A stretch of 64,000 nt of DNA from Shimia sp. (GTDB lineage: Bacteria; Pseudomonadota; Alphaproteobacteria; Rhodobacterales; Rhodobacteraceae). Positions 1 to 8,210 of this stretch are shown here, in pieces (position 1 is the first letter of the stretch; every line of letters starts with the position of its first letter). The notes under the pieces are model-generated. The model saw nothing but the letters and a program-made list of their open reading frames with translations. It had not been told where the DNA came from and made no database searches. The stretch is from positions 1-64,000 of the forward strand of contig NZ_JAKVCW010000015.1 in NCBI RefSeq assembly GCF_022448905.1. The letters are read 5' to 3'. The position numbers and the translations under genes were made by a program.

Positions 1-681
1 GTAGACATTGCCATCAACATCCAACGCCACAAATCCACGACGATCTCCACGGGCGAGAAAGTAACCGCGATCTTCAAGAGCATTCTTGAATCCAACCTGA
101 CTATCGCAGCGTTCCCACGCTTGCTGGAAAGCCTGCTTGATTTCGCGTGGGTCAAGGCCTTGGCGTTTGGCCTGTTGCCATTCTTCGAGCGTAAAGTTGA
201 GCGGGGATTTATTCCCATAGGTTGCCAAGCCATCGGGCAGCACCCACCCATGATCCAGAAACAGTTCGCGCGATAGATCACGCAGTTTGTTTTTGAAGTG
301 GGGGAGGTTGATCGCCTTCATTTCATCCGCATCAATCCGCGATCACACCACATGCGCGTGGCGACGACCTTCCTTCTCATGCATGACGATAGCGCGTGGC
401 TGACCAGTCAGCCCGAGTTGCTGTTCTACGCGGTCTGCTGCCTCAAGGAAGTCTTGTTCGGTGGCGATGTAATCTTGTGGTGGGTTCAAGCTCAGGGAAA
501 ACATGAACTGCTTACATTGTGTGGCTTTAGAAATTGCGTGCATCTCAGCGAATGCACCGTGAAGTTGTTCCGATAAAATTCCACGCAACTCTAAACAGCT
601 CACATGATCATTGTCACGATCATTCATGAGGTGATCTGCCAAAGCTTTGGCACCAGCCCGTTGAGAACCTTTGAGGATCAT
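1..681 (-). pseudogene. relaxase (MobA/VirD2-type) interrupted by an in-frame TGA; 3' end beyond the window
   Basis: A relaxase nicks oriT and leads plasmid DNA into a recipient. The first 112 codons, from the ATG at 681 (ATGA overlap with the mobC-like stop), read as a relaxase N-terminus ending in the histidine motif HEKEGRRHAHVV. The next codon is TGA at 345-343. The same frame then stays open for all 114 codons to the window edge, with relaxase-like text just after the stop (SRIDADEMKAIN, HFKNKLRDLSRELF). Related relaxases have Trp here (HVVWSR), so one TGG-to-TGA change explains the break. Neighbouring genes use TGA as a normal stop, which argues against recoding. The protein is truncated just after the metal-binding motif and is probably inactive. 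An earlier ATG at 723 lies inside the upstream gene. Confidence 0.8.
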
Positions 682-1034
682 GATTTTACCCCCAAGGCTT
701 CCATCAATGTCGCTCTTATCCACGCCACTTCGGCAACAGCACGTTTGAGATCATCTTCTAGTTCAGGATCGACGATCAACGTGCCTTGATTCAGGTGCTT
801 GGCGATTTGATTGAGATTGTTGGCCTGTCGGGTTTGTCCCAGACGCGCTAGCACCTCAGCTAAGAGCTGTTGCTCCGCAACAGGTGGTTTCCGCCGCTTC
901 CGATATTTGGGAGCTTCAGCGGCAAAAACCACGGACTTGATATACGAGGACAGCGACATGCCCCCAGCCTGAGATTCAAGCTGAGAACGTTCCGCAGGGG
1001 TAAGGCGTAATGAGAACGGTGCGAGGCGGCTCAT
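678..1034 (-). CDS. MobC-like relaxosome accessory protein
   Basis: This is a 118-residue basic protein. The N-terminus (SLRLTPAERSQLESQAGGMSL) followed by a helical SSYIKSVVF segment fits the ribbon-helix-helix fold of MobC-like mobilisation proteins. The middle part (QTRQANNLNQIAKHLNQGTL) matches the conserved bacterial mobilisation domain. MobC proteins bind oriT and help the relaxase melt the nick site. The gene starts by ATGA overlap with a short upstream frame and ends by ATGA overlap with the relaxase frame, as in a mobilisation operon. The order mobC-relaxase is typical of mobilizable plasmids and integrated elements. MobC itself looks intact although the relaxase is broken. Confidence 0.8.
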   Translation of the reverse strand: MSRLAPFSLRLTPAERSQLESQAGGMSLSSYIKSVVFAAEAPKYRKRRKPPVAEQQLLAEVLARLGQTRQANNLNQIAKHLNQGTLIVDPELEDDLKRAVAEVAWIRATLMEALGVKS

Positions 1035-1168
1035 GGGCGTGGCCCTCGCAGGATATTCTTGTCATCCTTGAGGATGTCATTCCAACGCTCAAGCTCTTGG
1101 AAAACCTCTTCAAAATCGACCTTCGCGCCTTTTCCAGATGAGTTTGGGCAAAATCCATCTGACCGCAC
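1031..1168 (-). CDS. possible 45-residue protein upstream of mobC
   Basis: A short frame starts at GTG 1168 and stops at TGA 1031, whose last bases overlap the mobC-like start (ATGA). GAGAG lies five bases before the GTG; an upstream in-frame TTG at 1180 is an alternative. The C-terminal half (VDFEEVFQELERWNDILKDD) is acidic and helical and reads like real protein. The end, NILRGPRP, is basic. No family is recognised. Translational coupling to mobC is the main support. It could be the 3' end of a gene disrupted upstream, because an in-frame TAA lies 15 bases before the TTG. Confidence 0.35.
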   Translation of the reverse strand: MRSDGFCPNSSGKGAKVDFEEVFQELERWNDILKDDKNILRGPRP

Positions 1169-1194
1169 CAAATCTCTCAAAAGATTTGATTTTT

Positions 1195-1216
1195 AAGGGC
1201 CGAATTCTCGGCCCTT
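1195..1216 (+). terminator. hairpin with T-rich tail on the + strand
   Basis: A 9-bp perfect stem (AAGGGCCGA / TCGGCCCTT, loop ATTC) is followed on the + strand by TGTTTGTTTTT. Both flanking genes run on the minus strand, where the hairpin is followed by AAAAATC instead of a T-tract. It lies 24 bases after the CBS gene stop. It may still end that transcript weakly, or be left over from a deleted + strand gene. Confidence 0.5.
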
Positions 1217-1239
1217 TGTTTGTTTTTGGGGATGTCGTA

Positions 1240-1761
1240 TCAGCCGACAATCAGTTGTTTGAGCTGCAAAGCTTCATGTTCCAGCTCCGTTAGGCGGTAG
1301 TTCACCAAATCTCCAATCGTGACCATGCCTATCAGGCCGGAGTCGTCTGCAATAGGCATGTGGCGGAAACGACCCTCCGTCATGCGGCGCAGAACGGAAA
1401 CCATTGGCTCGTCCGGTGTGCAGGTCTGCACTTTGCTGGTCATCACGTCTGACACCTGCTGAGGTAGGGTTTGGCCGGGAGTTTCTGCCAGTTTGCGGAC
1501 GATATCGCGCTCGGACAGAATACCTTGCAAAGCGCCGTTGGCGTCGGTCACCAGGAGGGCACCGATTCCGCGTTCTTTCAGTACTTTCACGGCATCCCCA
1601 AGCGTGTCTTGTGGGCGAATCGAAAACACGTTTCCGCCTTTTTGATCCAGCACCTTTTGCACGGTGGCCACATCAGACGATGTATTTGTGTCCGTGGATT
1701 GGCTCATGGTTTTGGTCTTCCCCTCCGATTTGCGGTTTGGGGCTTGATAGGAACTGGGCAT
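1240..1761 (-). CDS. CBS-domain pair protein
   Basis: A 173-residue cytosolic protein made almost entirely of two CBS motifs. The first is around residues 35-95 (VFSIRPQDTLGDAVKVLKERG, LQGILSERDIVRKLAE) and the second around 100-160 (DVMTSKVQTCTPDEPMVSVLRRM, LIGMVTIGDLVNYRL). Such stand-alone CBS pairs bind adenosine nucleotides and act as energy or redox sensors. The partner is not visible here. AAGGAG seven bases before the ATG at 1761 favours this start, giving an 18-residue N-terminal extension. An internal ATG at 1707 would give the more usual length. The gene is separate from the mobilisation block downstream of it. Confidence 0.85.
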   Translation of the reverse strand: MPSSYQAPNRKSEGKTKTMSQSTDTNTSSDVATVQKVLDQKGGNVFSIRPQDTLGDAVKVLKERGIGALLVTDANGALQGILSERDIVRKLAETPGQTLPQQVSDVMTSKVQTCTPDEPMVSVLRRMTEGRFRHMPIADDSGLIGMVTIGDLVNYRLTELEHEALQLKQLIVG

Positions 1762-1825
1762 TCGGGGCTCCTTGCGTAGAAAATTCTCTAGTCTTATGTG
1801 TCCAGCCTAACTGCAGAATCTGCTT

Positions 1826-2023
1826 TTGGGGAATTTTCTTTTGCCAGACGTTGTGCTTTCGCCTTGGATTGCCACTCTATTGTTTGTTTTGGCCTGCTTG
1901 GCAGGCCATCGCTATCGCCGCGTGTGGAAAGAAGAGGGCCCGCGGTGGCAGCTTTGGGTGTTTGGTGTCACAGCAGCGGTGTGTTTGTTGGCGGTTGGGT
2001 TGTTGCCGATCACCACAAACTAA
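1826..2023 (+). CDS. small two-helix membrane protein
   Basis: A frame of 65 codons encodes two hydrophobic stretches (about residues 11-27 and 43-61) separated by a basic, tryptophan-bearing loop (HRYRRVWKEEGPRWQLW). This is the pattern of a small inner-membrane protein with a cytoplasmic or periplasmic hairpin loop. The start is uncertain: TTG at 1826 or TTG at 1841, the latter with GGGGA nine bases upstream. It ends directly at a bidirectional terminator shared with nqrM. A longer overlapping frame in another phase has an unnatural Cys/Trp-rich composition and is not believed. Function unknown. Confidence 0.5.
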   Translation: MGNFLLPDVVLSPWIATLLFVLACLAGHRYRRVWKEEGPRWQLWVFGVTAAVCLLAVGLLPITTN

Positions 2024-2024
2024 A

Positions 2025-2047
2025 AAGGCGTCTCAATGAGACGCCTT
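2025..2047. terminator. bidirectional terminator between the small membrane gene and nqrM
   Basis: A 10-bp perfect stem (AAGGCGTCTC / GAGACGCCTT) closes on an AAT loop. The run of A on its left gives a T-tract for the minus-strand apbE-nqrM transcript, and TTCT follows on the + strand. It sits between two convergent genes. Confidence 0.8.
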
Positions 2048-2071
2048 CTGATCATATTGTGGTTTCGGAGG

Positions 2072-2314
2072 TTAGGCGCGGTCTTCTTCCTGCATCTGTT
2101 CCAGCATCTTTTTGGCGCGTGGGCATTGCAGGCGCTCGCGCAGCGGGCTGTCCGGATCAATATCCTTGCTGCACACCACGCATTTGTCTGCGTCACTGAT
2201 TGCGTTCAACCCGCCGCAAGAGCCTTTGATTGTGCGCCCGCGAAACATCACTCCAACCGCCATTCCAAGCGTTACCAGAAGCAACAGTACAAAAGTGAGC
2301 ATAAAGGTTTCCAT
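2072..2314 (-). CDS. nqrM: Na+-NQR maturation factor NqrM
   Basis: An 80-residue membrane protein of the DUF539/NqrM family. It has one N-terminal transmembrane helix (about residues 5-24), then IKGSCGGLN and four cysteines (C33, C45, C48, C64). NqrM is known to deliver or assemble the iron centre bound by cysteines of NqrD and NqrE. The start at 2314 (METFML) is chosen because it precedes the helix directly and has AAAGGACC upstream; the longer frame overlaps apbE. It follows apbE with a 22-bp gap, so both maturation genes form a unit divergent from nqrABCDEF. Confidence 0.93.
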   Translation of the reverse strand: METFMLTFVLLLLVTLGMAVGVMFRGRTIKGSCGGLNAISDADKCVVCSKDIDPDSPLRERLQCPRAKKMLEQMQEEDRA

Positions 2315-2336
2315 CGCTTGGGGTCCTTTGAAGAGG

Positions 2337-3362
2337 TTAGCTGGGTTGAATGCTGGCGAATTGATCGGTGGCGTAGGTTTCGAAGCGCATCTTACCAGAT
2401 GTGATCTCACGGTCGATAAACAAGGCCGCGAGATTTTGCCGCTCCGCAATTTCCATGCCACGTTCGCGCCCGACCACCAGGAGGGCGGTGGCCCAGGCGT
2501 CCGCAAGCATAGCGTTTTGGGTCAAGACAGATACAGATGCGGTGGCGTGGGTCAGAGGGCGACCTGTCGTCGCGCTCAGGATGTGGCTGTAGCGGGTGCC
2601 GTCATGTTCGAAGTAGTTCCGGTAGTCGCCGGACGTCGCCATGCCCAGATCGGACACGCCCAGCACCTTTAGGAAGCTGCGCTGACGTGCATCAGGGGTT
2701 TCAATGGCGATTTGCCACGGTAAACCCTCGGCATTTTTGCCGGACGTGATGATGTCGCCGCCAATCTCTACCATAAAGTCGGTAACGCCAAAGCTTCTGA
2801 CGGTGTCGCCCAGGCGATCAACACCAAACCCCTTGCCGATAGCAGAGAGGTACATCTGGGTGCCATCGTGGGACTTTGAAAGTGTGTTGCCGTCCAGCGT
2901 GAGCGCCTCAGACTGGCCCACAAATTGCATTGCCTTTGCGACAGCGGCGCTGTCCGGAATACGACCTGTAGGCTTTTGTGTCCCGAATCCCCAGAGATCA
3001 ATCAAAGGGCCAAGGGTGAGGTCAAACTGCTTGTCACTGGTGTCATGCACGTCTTGAGCAGTCTGCAGAAGTTCGAGCATGTCTGCGCTAAGGAAAAACG
3101 GTGTATCGGCTTTTAGCGCATTGATCCGCGAAATTTCTGAAGTCGGGTTCCAGTTCGACATTTTTTTGTCGACATCCTGCAAAGCAGCATCAATTGCGGT
3201 CTTCAGGGCGTCCTTGTTGAGACCGCCGCGCGGTTCAACTGCGACAATGGTGTAAGTGGTGCCCATTGTTTGGCCGCTTAACAACAGATCAGCTGCGCCG
3301 CGTTTGCAGGCCGCAAGCGCCAACGTCATGAAGATAAAACTGCGTCGCGAAAGGGCGGTCAT
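2337..3362 (-). CDS. apbE: FAD:protein FMN transferase ApbE
   Basis: A 341-residue enzyme that attaches FMN covalently to threonine of NqrB and NqrC using FAD and Mg2+. The N-terminus is a lipoprotein signal with a twin-arginine-like motif (SRRSF, residues 6-10) and lipobox LAAC with Cys19, so it should be exported and membrane anchored. Family motifs are visible: MGTTY (33-37), SNWNPTSEISRIN (69-81), the GGDIITSG segment and the C-terminal DAWATALLV metal/FAD region. It heads the minus-strand apbE-nqrM pair, back to back with nqrA, which fixes the substrate as the NQR complex. Confidence 0.95.
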   Translation of the reverse strand: MTALSRRSFIFMTLALAACKRGAADLLLSGQTMGTTYTIVAVEPRGGLNKDALKTAIDAALQDVDKKMSNWNPTSEISRINALKADTPFFLSADMLELLQTAQDVHDTSDKQFDLTLGPLIDLWGFGTQKPTGRIPDSAAVAKAMQFVGQSEALTLDGNTLSKSHDGTQMYLSAIGKGFGVDRLGDTVRSFGVTDFMVEIGGDIITSGKNAEGLPWQIAIETPDARQRSFLKVLGVSDLGMATSGDYRNYFEHDGTRYSHILSATTGRPLTHATASVSVLTQNAMLADAWATALLVVGRERGMEIAERQNLAALFIDREITSGKMRFETYATDQFASIQPS

Positions 3363-3591
3363 TTTTAGAGAATCTCACTGAGTTGCAGGAACAAATCTAG
3401 GCCGCGGCCCAATTTCGGGGGGCTGCGGTGTATCCGCGCTGTTGCAGACGTTCTTTATTGCCCTCAAAGGTGAGAAACAATAGAAAAGTGGCAGTTTAAG
3501 GGCTGGTTGCGCGCGCGTTGAACGCGTATAGGCATGCGCGATAGGCACCTAAACTCGAAGACGAACCAGAAAACGACAGGATGACATAGGC
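3363..3591. promoter_or_regulatory. divergent promoter region, apbE-nqrM / nqrABCDEF
   Basis: This 229-bp non-coding stretch must carry the promoters of both NQR transcription units. On the + strand a weak candidate is TTGAAC followed after 16 bases by GATAGG, about 40-75 bases upstream of nqrA. No clear operator palindrome was seen. Confidence 0.4.
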
Positions 3592-4932
3592 GTGCAGCAT
3601 TTTGCGCTACGAAAAGGCCTGAATCTTCCGATCACCGGCGCGCCGGTATCAGATGAGATTCACGAAGGGGCTGCGGTACGCACCGTGGCCCTTTTGGGCG
3701 GCGACTATTTAGGATTGAAGCCACGCATTTCCGTATCAGAAGGAGATGTGGTGGCGGCCGGAGATCCGGTTTTTGCTCACAAAGATACCATGGATGTGAA
3801 AGTGGTTGCGCCGGTCTCTGGCCGGGTCAAAGCCATTAACCGTGGCGCCCGACGTGTTTTGCTCAGTGTGGAAATTGAAGTGGACACCGACGCAGCAGAG
3901 CCAAAAGACTTCTCGTCGATTGGCGATGTGACCACGCGAGAAGGCCTGGTGGAGCGTCTCTGTGCCGCCGGTTTGTGGACCTCTTTCCGCACGCGGCCTT
4001 ACTCCAAAGTGCCCACGCCAGACGAATCTCCAGCGGCGATCTACGTAAACGCCATGGATACAGAGCCGTTGGCCGGCGATCCAGCAGTGGTCGTCGCCGA
4101 TGCGGGTGATGCGTTTGCCAAAGGGCTTGCCGCCATCACCAAGCTGACCGAAGGCGCGACGTACCTGTGCCACGCGCAAGGGGCAAATGTGCCAAGCGCG
4201 GACGGCGTGACGGTTGCGACTTTCTCGGGGCCACACCCTGCGGGGCTCGCTGGCACCCATATGCACTTCCTGGAGGCGCCAACCGCGACCAAAACTGTTT
4301 GGACGATTGGCTTCCATGACGTGATCGCAATTGGCCGGTTGTTGGAAACCGGCAATATTGACGCTAGCCGTGTGATCGCACTGAGCGGCCCGTTATGTGC
4401 TAAGCCACGTCTGGTTCGCACCATTGAAGGCGCTTCCTTGAAAGAGCTCACCGTAGGTGAAGTTTCCTCTGACCTTCCAGTTCGTTTGGTGTCCGGTTCG
4501 GTACTGAGCGGTCAGGCAGGGGAAGACGTTGTGACGTTCCTTGGGCGCTATGCCCGTCAGGTCACTGTCATAGAAGAGGATCACAAGCAAATTCCGATGG
4601 GTTGGATCCGTCCCATGCCGTCGAAGTACAGCTTCCTGCCGGTGCTGGGGTCCGCCTTCTCCAAAAAACTCTATCCACTGACCTCAAATTTGAATGGTGG
4701 CCGTCGCGCGATGGTGCCACTTGGAACGTTTGAGGCTCTGATGCCGCAGGACTTTCTGCCTACGCAACTGCTGCGTGCGCTGTTGGTGATGGACACCGAC
4801 GAAGCGCAAAAGCTCGGCGCGCTGGAGCTGGACGAGGAAGATCTCGGTCTCGTTGGCTTTGCCTGTCCTGCTAAATACGAATATGGCGAAGCACTCCGCG
4901 ATAGCCTGACCAAGATTGAGAGGGAGGGCTAA
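3592..4932 (+). CDS. nqrA: Na+-translocating NADH:quinone reductase subunit A
   Basis: Subunit A of the six-subunit sodium pump that oxidises NADH, reduces ubiquinone and exports Na+. NqrA is the peripheral cytoplasmic subunit implicated in quinone binding. The 446-residue length is normal and the N-terminus ([11 protein letters not shown], then [17 protein letters not shown]) is typical, as is the lipoyl-like stretch [18 protein letters not shown]. The GTG start is the first sensible start in the frame; the Shine-Dalgarno (ACAGGA) is weak and distant. It opens a six-gene operon with gaps or overlaps of a few bases. Confidence 0.96.
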   Translation: MQHFALRKGLNLPITGAPVSDEIHEGAAVRTVALLGGDYLGLKPRISVSEGDVVAAGDPVFAHKDTMDVKVVAPVSGRVKAINRGARRVLLSVEIEVDTDAAEPKDFSSIGDVTTREGLVERLCAAGLWTSFRTRPYSKVPTPDESPAAIYVNAMDTEPLAGDPAVVVADAGDAFAKGLAAITKLTEGATYLCHAQGANVPSADGVTVATFSGPHPAGLAGTHMHFLEAPTATKTVWTIGFHDVIAIGRLLETGNIDASRVIALSGPLCAKPRLVRTIEGASLKELTVGEVSSDLPVRLVSGSVLSGQAGEDVVTFLGRYARQVTVIEEDHKQIPMGWIRPMPSKYSFLPVLGSAFSKKLYPLTSNLNGGRRAMVPLGTFEALMPQDFLPTQLLRALLVMDTDEAQKLGALELDEEDLGLVGFACPAKYEYGEALRDSLTKIEREG

Positions 4933-4934
4933 CC

Positions 4935-6134
4935 ATGGGGTTGCGCAACTTCTTTGATCGTATTGAGCCGCACTTTGTAAAAGGCGGCAAATACGAAAAA
5001 CTGTTCCCGATCTATGAAATGGTCGAGAGCTTCATCTATACGCCGAAGACCGTGACCAAGGCCGCGCCACATGCGCGTTCCTATGTCGATATGAAGCGTA
5101 TCATGACCTACGTGGTGATCGCGACGATCCCCTGTATCATCATGGGACTCTACAACGTGGGTCTTCAGGTCAACTCGGCCTATGCGACAATCGACCCAAG
5201 TGGCTGGCGCGCGGCGATCATCTCTGCGCTTGGCATTGGCTTTGATGCCTCCAACCCGCTGGCAAACTTTGCACATGGATTGCTCTATTTCCTGCCGATC
5301 TACATAACGACGCTTGTTGTCGGTGGTATCTGGGAAGTGATCTTCGCAACGGTCCGTGGTCACGAAGTCAACGAAGGTTTCCTTGTTACCTCCATGTTGT
5401 TCGCACTGATCATGCCGCCTGCCGCACCTCTGTGGCAGGTTGCGTTGGGCATCAGCTTTGGTGTGGTCGTCGGTAAAGAAGTCTTTGGTGGCACAGGCAA
5501 AAACTTCTTGAATCCTGCGCTCACTGGGCGTGCGTTCCTGTATTTTGCCTATCCGGCAGACATGTCGGGCGACACGATCTGGACACCAGTGGATGGATTT
5601 TCCGGCGCGACCGCGCTGTCCGTTGGTGCCTCCCAAGGGTATCAGGAACTGCCAAACTACGGCATGACCTGGATGGATGCGTTCATTGGTACCGTTCAGG
5701 GGTCCATCGGCGAGGTCTCGGCTTTGGCTTGTTTGGTCGGTTTGGCTTTCCTTCTGATCACAAAGATCGCCAACTGGCGTCTGGTTGTCGGCTGTATGGG
5801 CGGCATGATCGGCTTCTCGCTTTTGCTCAACCTGATCGGCTCTGACACCAACCCAATGTTTGCAATGCCTTGGTATTGGCACTTCGTTGTTGGGGGCTTT
5901 GCCTTTGGTATGGTGTTCATGGTCACCGAGCCGGTGTCCGCATCCCACACCAATATGGGGCGCTACATCTACGGAGCGCTGATTGGCTTTATGGTTGTCA
6001 TGATCCGTGTCATCAACCCGGCCTTCCCGGAAGGTATGATGCTCGCAATCCTCTTCGGTAACGTCTTTGCACCGCTGATCGACTACTTCGTCGTTCAAGC
6101 AAACATCAAACGGAGGGCCCGTCGCAATGTCTGA
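4935..6134 (+). CDS. nqrB: Na+-NQR subunit B
   Basis: A 399-residue membrane subunit with about ten transmembrane helices, binding riboflavin and a covalent FMN and forming the sodium path. The flavinylation site is visible: SGATALS at 223-229, with Thr226 as the expected FMN ester. The segments [34 protein letters not shown] and [17 protein letters not shown] are NqrB hallmarks. It begins two bases after nqrA and overlaps nqrC by eight bases (ATGTCTGA), suggesting coupled translation. Confidence 0.97.
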   Translation: MGLRNFFDRIEPHFVKGGKYEKLFPIYEMVESFIYTPKTVTKAAPHARSYVDMKRIMTYVVIATIPCIIMGLYNVGLQVNSAYATIDPSGWRAAIISALGIGFDASNPLANFAHGLLYFLPIYITTLVVGGIWEVIFATVRGHEVNEGFLVTSMLFALIMPPAAPLWQVALGISFGVVVGKEVFGGTGKNFLNPALTGRAFLYFAYPADMSGDTIWTPVDGFSGATALSVGASQGYQELPNYGMTWMDAFIGTVQGSIGEVSALACLVGLAFLLITKIANWRLVVGCMGGMIGFSLLLNLIGSDTNPMFAMPWYWHFVVGGFAFGMVFMVTEPVSASHTNMGRYIYGALIGFMVVMIRVINPAFPEGMMLAILFGNVFAPLIDYFVVQANIKRRARRNV

Positions 6135-6936
6135 CGTTTCCAACCAAAACAAAGGGCCCATTGCCCGCTTTCTGGCGGCCCCGCCGGACAGCGTTGGCAA
6201 GACGGTCTTTATCGCAGTAAGCCTGTGCCTTGTGGCCTCGATGATTGTGTCCGCTGTGTCTGTGGCTTTGCGCCCGATGCAGGAGCAGAACAAGCTGAAA
6301 GACAAACAAGCCAACGTTTTGCAGGTCGCTGGCCTGTATGAAGATGGCATGGATGTGATCGAAGGCTTCTCTGTGTTTGAGCCACAGGTGCTTGAGTTGG
6401 CGACCGGAACATTCACCGATCAGTTTGACCCGGCGACTTTTGACGATCGCGCGGCTGCTGCCGATCCGGAGCTGTCTGCGCGTCTCACTGACGATCCTGC
6501 TGGCATAGGCCGTCAGGCGAAGTTTGTGACGGTCTATCTGCTGCGTAACAACGATGGTTCGCTTGATAAGGTGATCCTGCCGATCCACGGCTATGGCCTG
6601 TGGTCGACGCTTTACGGCTTCATCGCGCTGGAAGAGAACGGCAACGACATTTTCGGCCTGCAGTTTTACGACCACGGGGAAACGCCTGGTCTGGGCGCTG
6701 AAATTGACAACCCGCGTTGGAAAGCTCTGTGGAACGGCAAACGGTTGTCGGATGACGACGGCACGCTGCAAATCACAGTGGCAAAGGCCGCTCCACCAGC
6801 CGGTGCCGAACACCATGTGGACGCGCTGGCAGGTGCAACTCTGACTTCGGTTGGTGTCGACAACCTCGTTCGTTTCTGGATGGGCGAAGCTGGCTTTGCA
6901 CCATTCCTTGAAAACCTCAAAGCAGGAGAGATCTGA
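6127..6936 (+). CDS. nqrC: Na+-NQR subunit C
   Basis: A 269-residue subunit anchored by one N-terminal helix (about residues 24-44) with a large periplasmic domain. The covalent FMN site near the C-terminus reads LAGATLTS with Thr238. The usual consensus is SGAT; here Ala replaces Ser at the first place, which should not prevent modification because the threonine is the acceptor. The motif [14 protein letters not shown] and the E-T-P-G-L-G-A-E segment are characteristic. Its stop overlaps the nqrD start (TGATG). Confidence 0.96.
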   Translation: MSDVSNQNKGPIARFLAAPPDSVGKTVFIAVSLCLVASMIVSAVSVALRPMQEQNKLKDKQANVLQVAGLYEDGMDVIEGFSVFEPQVLELATGTFTDQFDPATFDDRAAAADPELSARLTDDPAGIGRQAKFVTVYLLRNNDGSLDKVILPIHGYGLWSTLYGFIALEENGNDIFGLQFYDHGETPGLGAEIDNPRWKALWNGKRLSDDDGTLQITVAKAAPPAGAEHHVDALAGATLTSVGVDNLVRFWMGEAGFAPFLENLKAGEI

Positions 6937-7589
6937 TGGCCCAGACCAAGAGAGACCTTCTGATCGACCCATTGGTCGACAATAACCCGATCACTCTTCA
7001 AGTTCTTGGCATTTGTTCCGCGTTGGCGGTGACATCTTCGCTGCAGGTAGCATTTGTTATGGCTCTGGCTGTGACAGCAGTGACCGGCTTCAGCTCGATG
7101 TTCATCTCGGTGCTTCGTAACCAAATCCCGGGCTCGATCCGGATTATCGTGCAGATGGTGATCATCGCCTCTTTGGTGATCATCGTGGATCAGGTCCTGA
7201 AAGCCTACGCCTATGACGTGTCCAAGACACTGTCGGTGTTTGTCGGCCTGATCATCACCAACTGTATCGTGATGGGCCGCGCGGAAGCTTTTGCCATGAA
7301 GAACCCGCCAATCGACAGTTTCATTGACGGTGTGGGCAACGGCCTTGGCTACGGTGCGCTGCTGCTGGTTGTTGGCTCTATCCGCGAGCTGTTTGGCGCT
7401 GGTAGCCTGTTTGGTGTGAGCATCCTGCCGACCGTGAACAACGGTGGCTGGTACGTGCCAAACGGTATGCTGCTGTTGCCACCTTCGGCGTTCTTCATCA
7501 TCGGTTTGCTGATCTGGGCGGTACGTGCCTGGAAACCGGAGCAGGTGGAAGAGCGTGAATACAAAATTCAAGTTGTGGAGGGCCACTAA
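6936..7589 (+). CDS. nqrD: Na+-NQR subunit D
   Basis: A 217-residue integral membrane subunit with about six helices, homologous to RnfE/NqrD. With NqrE it holds the intramembrane iron centre through cysteines. Cysteines fitting this role are in [12 protein letters not shown] (near residue 29) and [17 protein letters not shown] (near residue 112). The latter segment and [17 protein letters not shown] are family hallmarks. It starts inside the nqrC stop codon and its own stop overlaps nqrE, so D and E are probably made in equal amounts. Confidence 0.97.
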   Translation: MAQTKRDLLIDPLVDNNPITLQVLGICSALAVTSSLQVAFVMALAVTAVTGFSSMFISVLRNQIPGSIRIIVQMVIIASLVIIVDQVLKAYAYDVSKTLSVFVGLIITNCIVMGRAEAFAMKNPPIDSFIDGVGNGLGYGALLLVVGSIRELFGAGSLFGVSILPTVNNGGWYVPNGMLLLPPSAFFIIGLLIWAVRAWKPEQVEEREYKIQVVEGH

Positions 7590-8197
7590 TGGAAGGGCTT
7601 CTCTCTCTGGCCGTAAAGGCCGTCTTTGTTGAAAACCTCGCGCTCTCCTTCTTCCTCGGCATGTGTACATTCATCGCCGTATCGAAGAAGATTTCGACCG
7701 CGCTTGGTCTGGGCATCTCCGTGATGCTGGTACAGGCCATTACGGTTCCCACCAACAACCTGCTTCTCACCTATCTGCTGGCGCCTGGTGCGCTGGCATG
7801 GGCTGGCTTCCCGAATGTGGACCTGACCTTCCTTGGCCTGATCTGCTACATCGGCGTGATCGCGGCGATGGTGCAGATCCTCGAGATGGTCCTCGATAAG
7901 TTCTTCCCGCCGCTCTACAACGCGCTGGGTGTGTTCTTGCCGCTGATCACCGTGAACTGCGCCATCCTGGGTGGCTCTCTGTTTATGGTGGAGCGCGACT
8001 ACAACATCGCGGAAAGCGTGACCTATGGCCTGAGCTCCGGCTTTGGCTGGGCATTGGCAATCACCGCCATGGCCGGTGTGCGCGAGAAGCTGAAGTATTC
8101 CGACATTCCCGATGGTCTTCAGGGCCTAGGCATTACCTTTATCACCGCAGGTCTGATGGCTTTGGCCTTCATGTCCTTCTCCGGCGTGAAACTCTAA
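7589..8197 (+). CDS. nqrE: Na+-NQR subunit E
   Basis: A 202-residue membrane subunit with six predicted helices, the inverted-topology partner of NqrD. Cysteines that would complete the iron site are in [14 protein letters not shown] (near residue 26) and [15 protein letters not shown] (near residue 120). ISMLVQ-like and [13 protein letters not shown] segments also match the family. It follows nqrD by one-base overlap (TAATG) and is 13 bases before nqrF. Confidence 0.97.
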   Translation: MEGLLSLAVKAVFVENLALSFFLGMCTFIAVSKKISTALGLGISVMLVQAITVPTNNLLLTYLLAPGALAWAGFPNVDLTFLGLICYIGVIAAMVQILEMVLDKFFPPLYNALGVFLPLITVNCAILGGSLFMVERDYNIAESVTYGLSSGFGWALAITAMAGVREKLKYSDIPDGLQGLGITFITAGLMALAFMSFSGVKL

Positions 8198-8210
8198 GGG
8201 GGTAGGCGCA

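Noticed and set aside
343..345. TGA read as Trp in the relaxase (recoding)
   Set aside because: Several neighbouring genes end in TGA, so TGA is a normal stop here; a nonsense mutation is simpler.
976..1158. 60-codon minus-strand frame upstream of mobC
   Set aside because: It overlaps the mobC start out of frame; the alternative phase ending at 1031 has natural protein composition and coupling to mobC.
1798..2199. 133-codon + strand frame across the small membrane gene and terminator
   Set aside because: It runs through the terminator and into antisense of nqrM, with an odd Cys/Trp-rich composition; the 65-codon frame in another phase makes better sense.
4929..6416. 495-codon minus-strand frame opposite nqrB/nqrC
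   Set aside because: Its translation is full of His, Gln, Arg and Asp with no domain, and it mirrors real coding in nqrB. High G+C third positions keep such antisense frames open.
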